Positions 58,350 to 60,000 of a stretch of DNA of 60,000 nucleotides are shown here, one piece after another. This stretch comes from Glandiceps talaboti (taxonomy: Eukaryota > Hemichordata > Enteropneusta > Spengelidae). Where the stretch lies: positions 12,903,546 through 12,963,545 of the forward strand of contig NC_135557.1 of assembly GCF_964340395.1 (NCBI RefSeq). The letters run 5' to 3'. Position 1 is the stretch's first letter. Every line of letters starts with the position of its first letter. The notes below the pieces were generated by a model. The model had not been told where the DNA came from and did no database searches. It worked only from the letters and a program-made list of their open reading frames with translations. A program made the position numbers and the translations under genes.

Positions 58350-60000
58350 CTATACTTGAATTGTCACTTTGTTAATATGCCCAAATACAGGTCTAAACAC
58401 ATCCAACCTATATACTATTATATTACATGCTTTTGTTGAACTTAATCATGTCAAAAGCAATAACCACTATAGTTATATGGCTACTTTGCCAAAATTCTTC
58501 TATTTATTAATTTGACATTTCTAAGAGAAATAATTGTTTTTAGGGGTACTAAACATTCATTAAAAGTAAATTCGAGTTTGTAGGATGATAACTAAAATGG
58601 AATATAATTATATTTATGAATGATAGGAATACAGAATTTCGTTAACATTGTTTGTTATTTCCATACACATATTATGTCGATGTACCCGGTGAAAATGCGT
58701 AATAGACTCAGTTGAGCATGATGGAAGCTATCACGGTGCAGCCTTGAATTTCCTCTTCTTTTTCTCCATTTAACGTGATCAGGGCTGTTTCGTAACTCCC
58801 ATTTCGTGGTTTTTCATCAGTCACGTGGGATGTCCCCGACATTATGTGCTTTTGTTGGATTAGCGTGATCATAATGTGATACTAAAATACTGATCAGGTA
58901 CGAACCGTGTCTGGGGTGTTGTTTATTATATTATTTCTTTACCTGTCGTATATGACTGGACTGATTAGTTTTATTTTTAAATATTTTTGTGTCTTCTACA
59001 TGCTGTAATTGGCGGAGTTGGAAATTGTTTGTTTAGAACTCCATCTACACGTTTTAATGCATGGTTGAAATTCCATATGACGTGGTGAATGTATTAATAA
59101 TGACAAAGCACCCGTGTCCTTGTAAATACGTAGAATTTGGGATCTATACAAATAGAAACTCCTGCGGTAGGCACTCCGCATACACCCGGTGTGAGATACA
59201 TATTTCCAAAGCATACTAGGCGAGGGATACATGTAAGAATCGATGATCAGCTAAGCTCTTCTGTTTCCCCCAAAAAACGTATTGGCTTCTAGACCCCACC
59301 TTGAACCATTTGGGATAGCGGTCATTATATAGATAAAATCAAACATGGAAACTAGTTTCTGCTTCTAGTGATAAGAATAATTCTTGTTACCATAGTGATA
59401 CCCTCAATTGTATGTTCTTGATAACATATCAGGCTTTGGTTGGAAACAAATGTTTACTATTGGCGTGCCATTGACGTATCATTAGTTAGCGACTGTCTTA
59501 AATCAATAATCAAAGTCTGACGTGATGGTCATGTTGGCACTTTTTACTATATCTGGTTACACTGTGCGGGATATTGGGCATGGATATTGGGCTTTGGGCA
59601 TTAGTATGGCCGTGGTCTAGAAGCCTATTACGGCAGAACACACGACAACATGCATATGTCTTACAATGTAGGTGAATTATTGCTAAGAAGAACTTTGGAT
59701 CTTTTCAAAGCAATAGATATACTACGTAGATATGATATTATTTGTATCAATAGATTCAGTTTTGGCTGACTGATGACCTGCATTAACATAACCCAAGAAA
59801 AAAACTACTGCAAACAGAATATAATATATTTTGAGACACAACCTATCCACATGTACCATTTTGATTTAATCATGACCTCGCCTCTATCCTAAGTAACATT
59901 TCATATAACGTGGGTGATTATTTTTAGCGCAAACGTTCACAGTTGGGAATGACAGTTGGGTTGCTTGTAGCTTTTGAGACATTTTTTAATAATATCGTGT
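58350..60000. other. No gene seen
   Basis: AT-rich sequence; short frames (such as 58996-59232 minus) lack recognisable motifs or flanking splice signals. If the Link gene continues beyond 58349, this is intron. Confidence 0.5.

Overview
The window is nuclear DNA from an invertebrate animal. It is AT-rich, with GT-AG split genes, long introns, microsatellites, minisatellites, foldback MITEs and decayed LINE, SINE and GIY-YIG retroelements. The proteins are of animal type (SRP receptor alpha, USF bHLH-zip factor, C-type lectin, Link module). The abundance of tacatgtacatgta-like motifs and the presence of a Link module make a non-vertebrate deuterostome such as a hemichordate or lancelet a reasonable guess, but I cannot fix the species.

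Four protein-coding genes can be assembled exon by exon. (1) 1051-4479, minus: a small secreted C-type lectin, 4 exons, 176 aa. (2) 12856-27050, minus: signal recognition particle receptor subunit alpha (SRPRA), 14 exons, 648 aa, with every splice phase closing. (3) 27771-41023, plus: USF, a bHLH leucine-zipper transcription factor, 8 exons, 321 aa. (4) 56566-57719, plus: a signal-peptide exon spliced to one phase 1-1 Link module, with the 3' end uncertain. SRPRA and USF are head to head with 720 bp between start codons. That interval holds two TCACGTGA E-boxes, the USF target site, so a shared and self-regulated promoter is likely.

Between the genes, 5.0-12.7 kb is intergenic and holds a GIY-YIG retroelement remnant, a LINE remnant, hairpin elements and tandem arrays. 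From 42.85 to 51.86 kb lies a large inverted repeat (arms about 4 kb, spacer about 0.9 kb). Each arm carries a nested foldback MITE and a 52-bp tandem array of different length; arm identity is roughly 96% in a stretch compared by eye. From 52 to 56.5 kb there is a second GIY-YIG (Penelope-like) fragment, simple repeats and a segmental duplication. From 58.35 kb to the end I recognise no gene.

The most noteworthy signals are: the 9-kb inverted repeat; the E-box bearing SRPRA/USF promoter; two MITEs in USF intron 1 and intron 2 with matching TAGWCTGT termini and perfect 9-bp target duplications; a helically phased TGACGTCA minisatellite in the lectin intron; and fossil partial-exon duplications in both SRPRA and USF. 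No CRISPR array, rRNA gene or functional tRNA gene was found.
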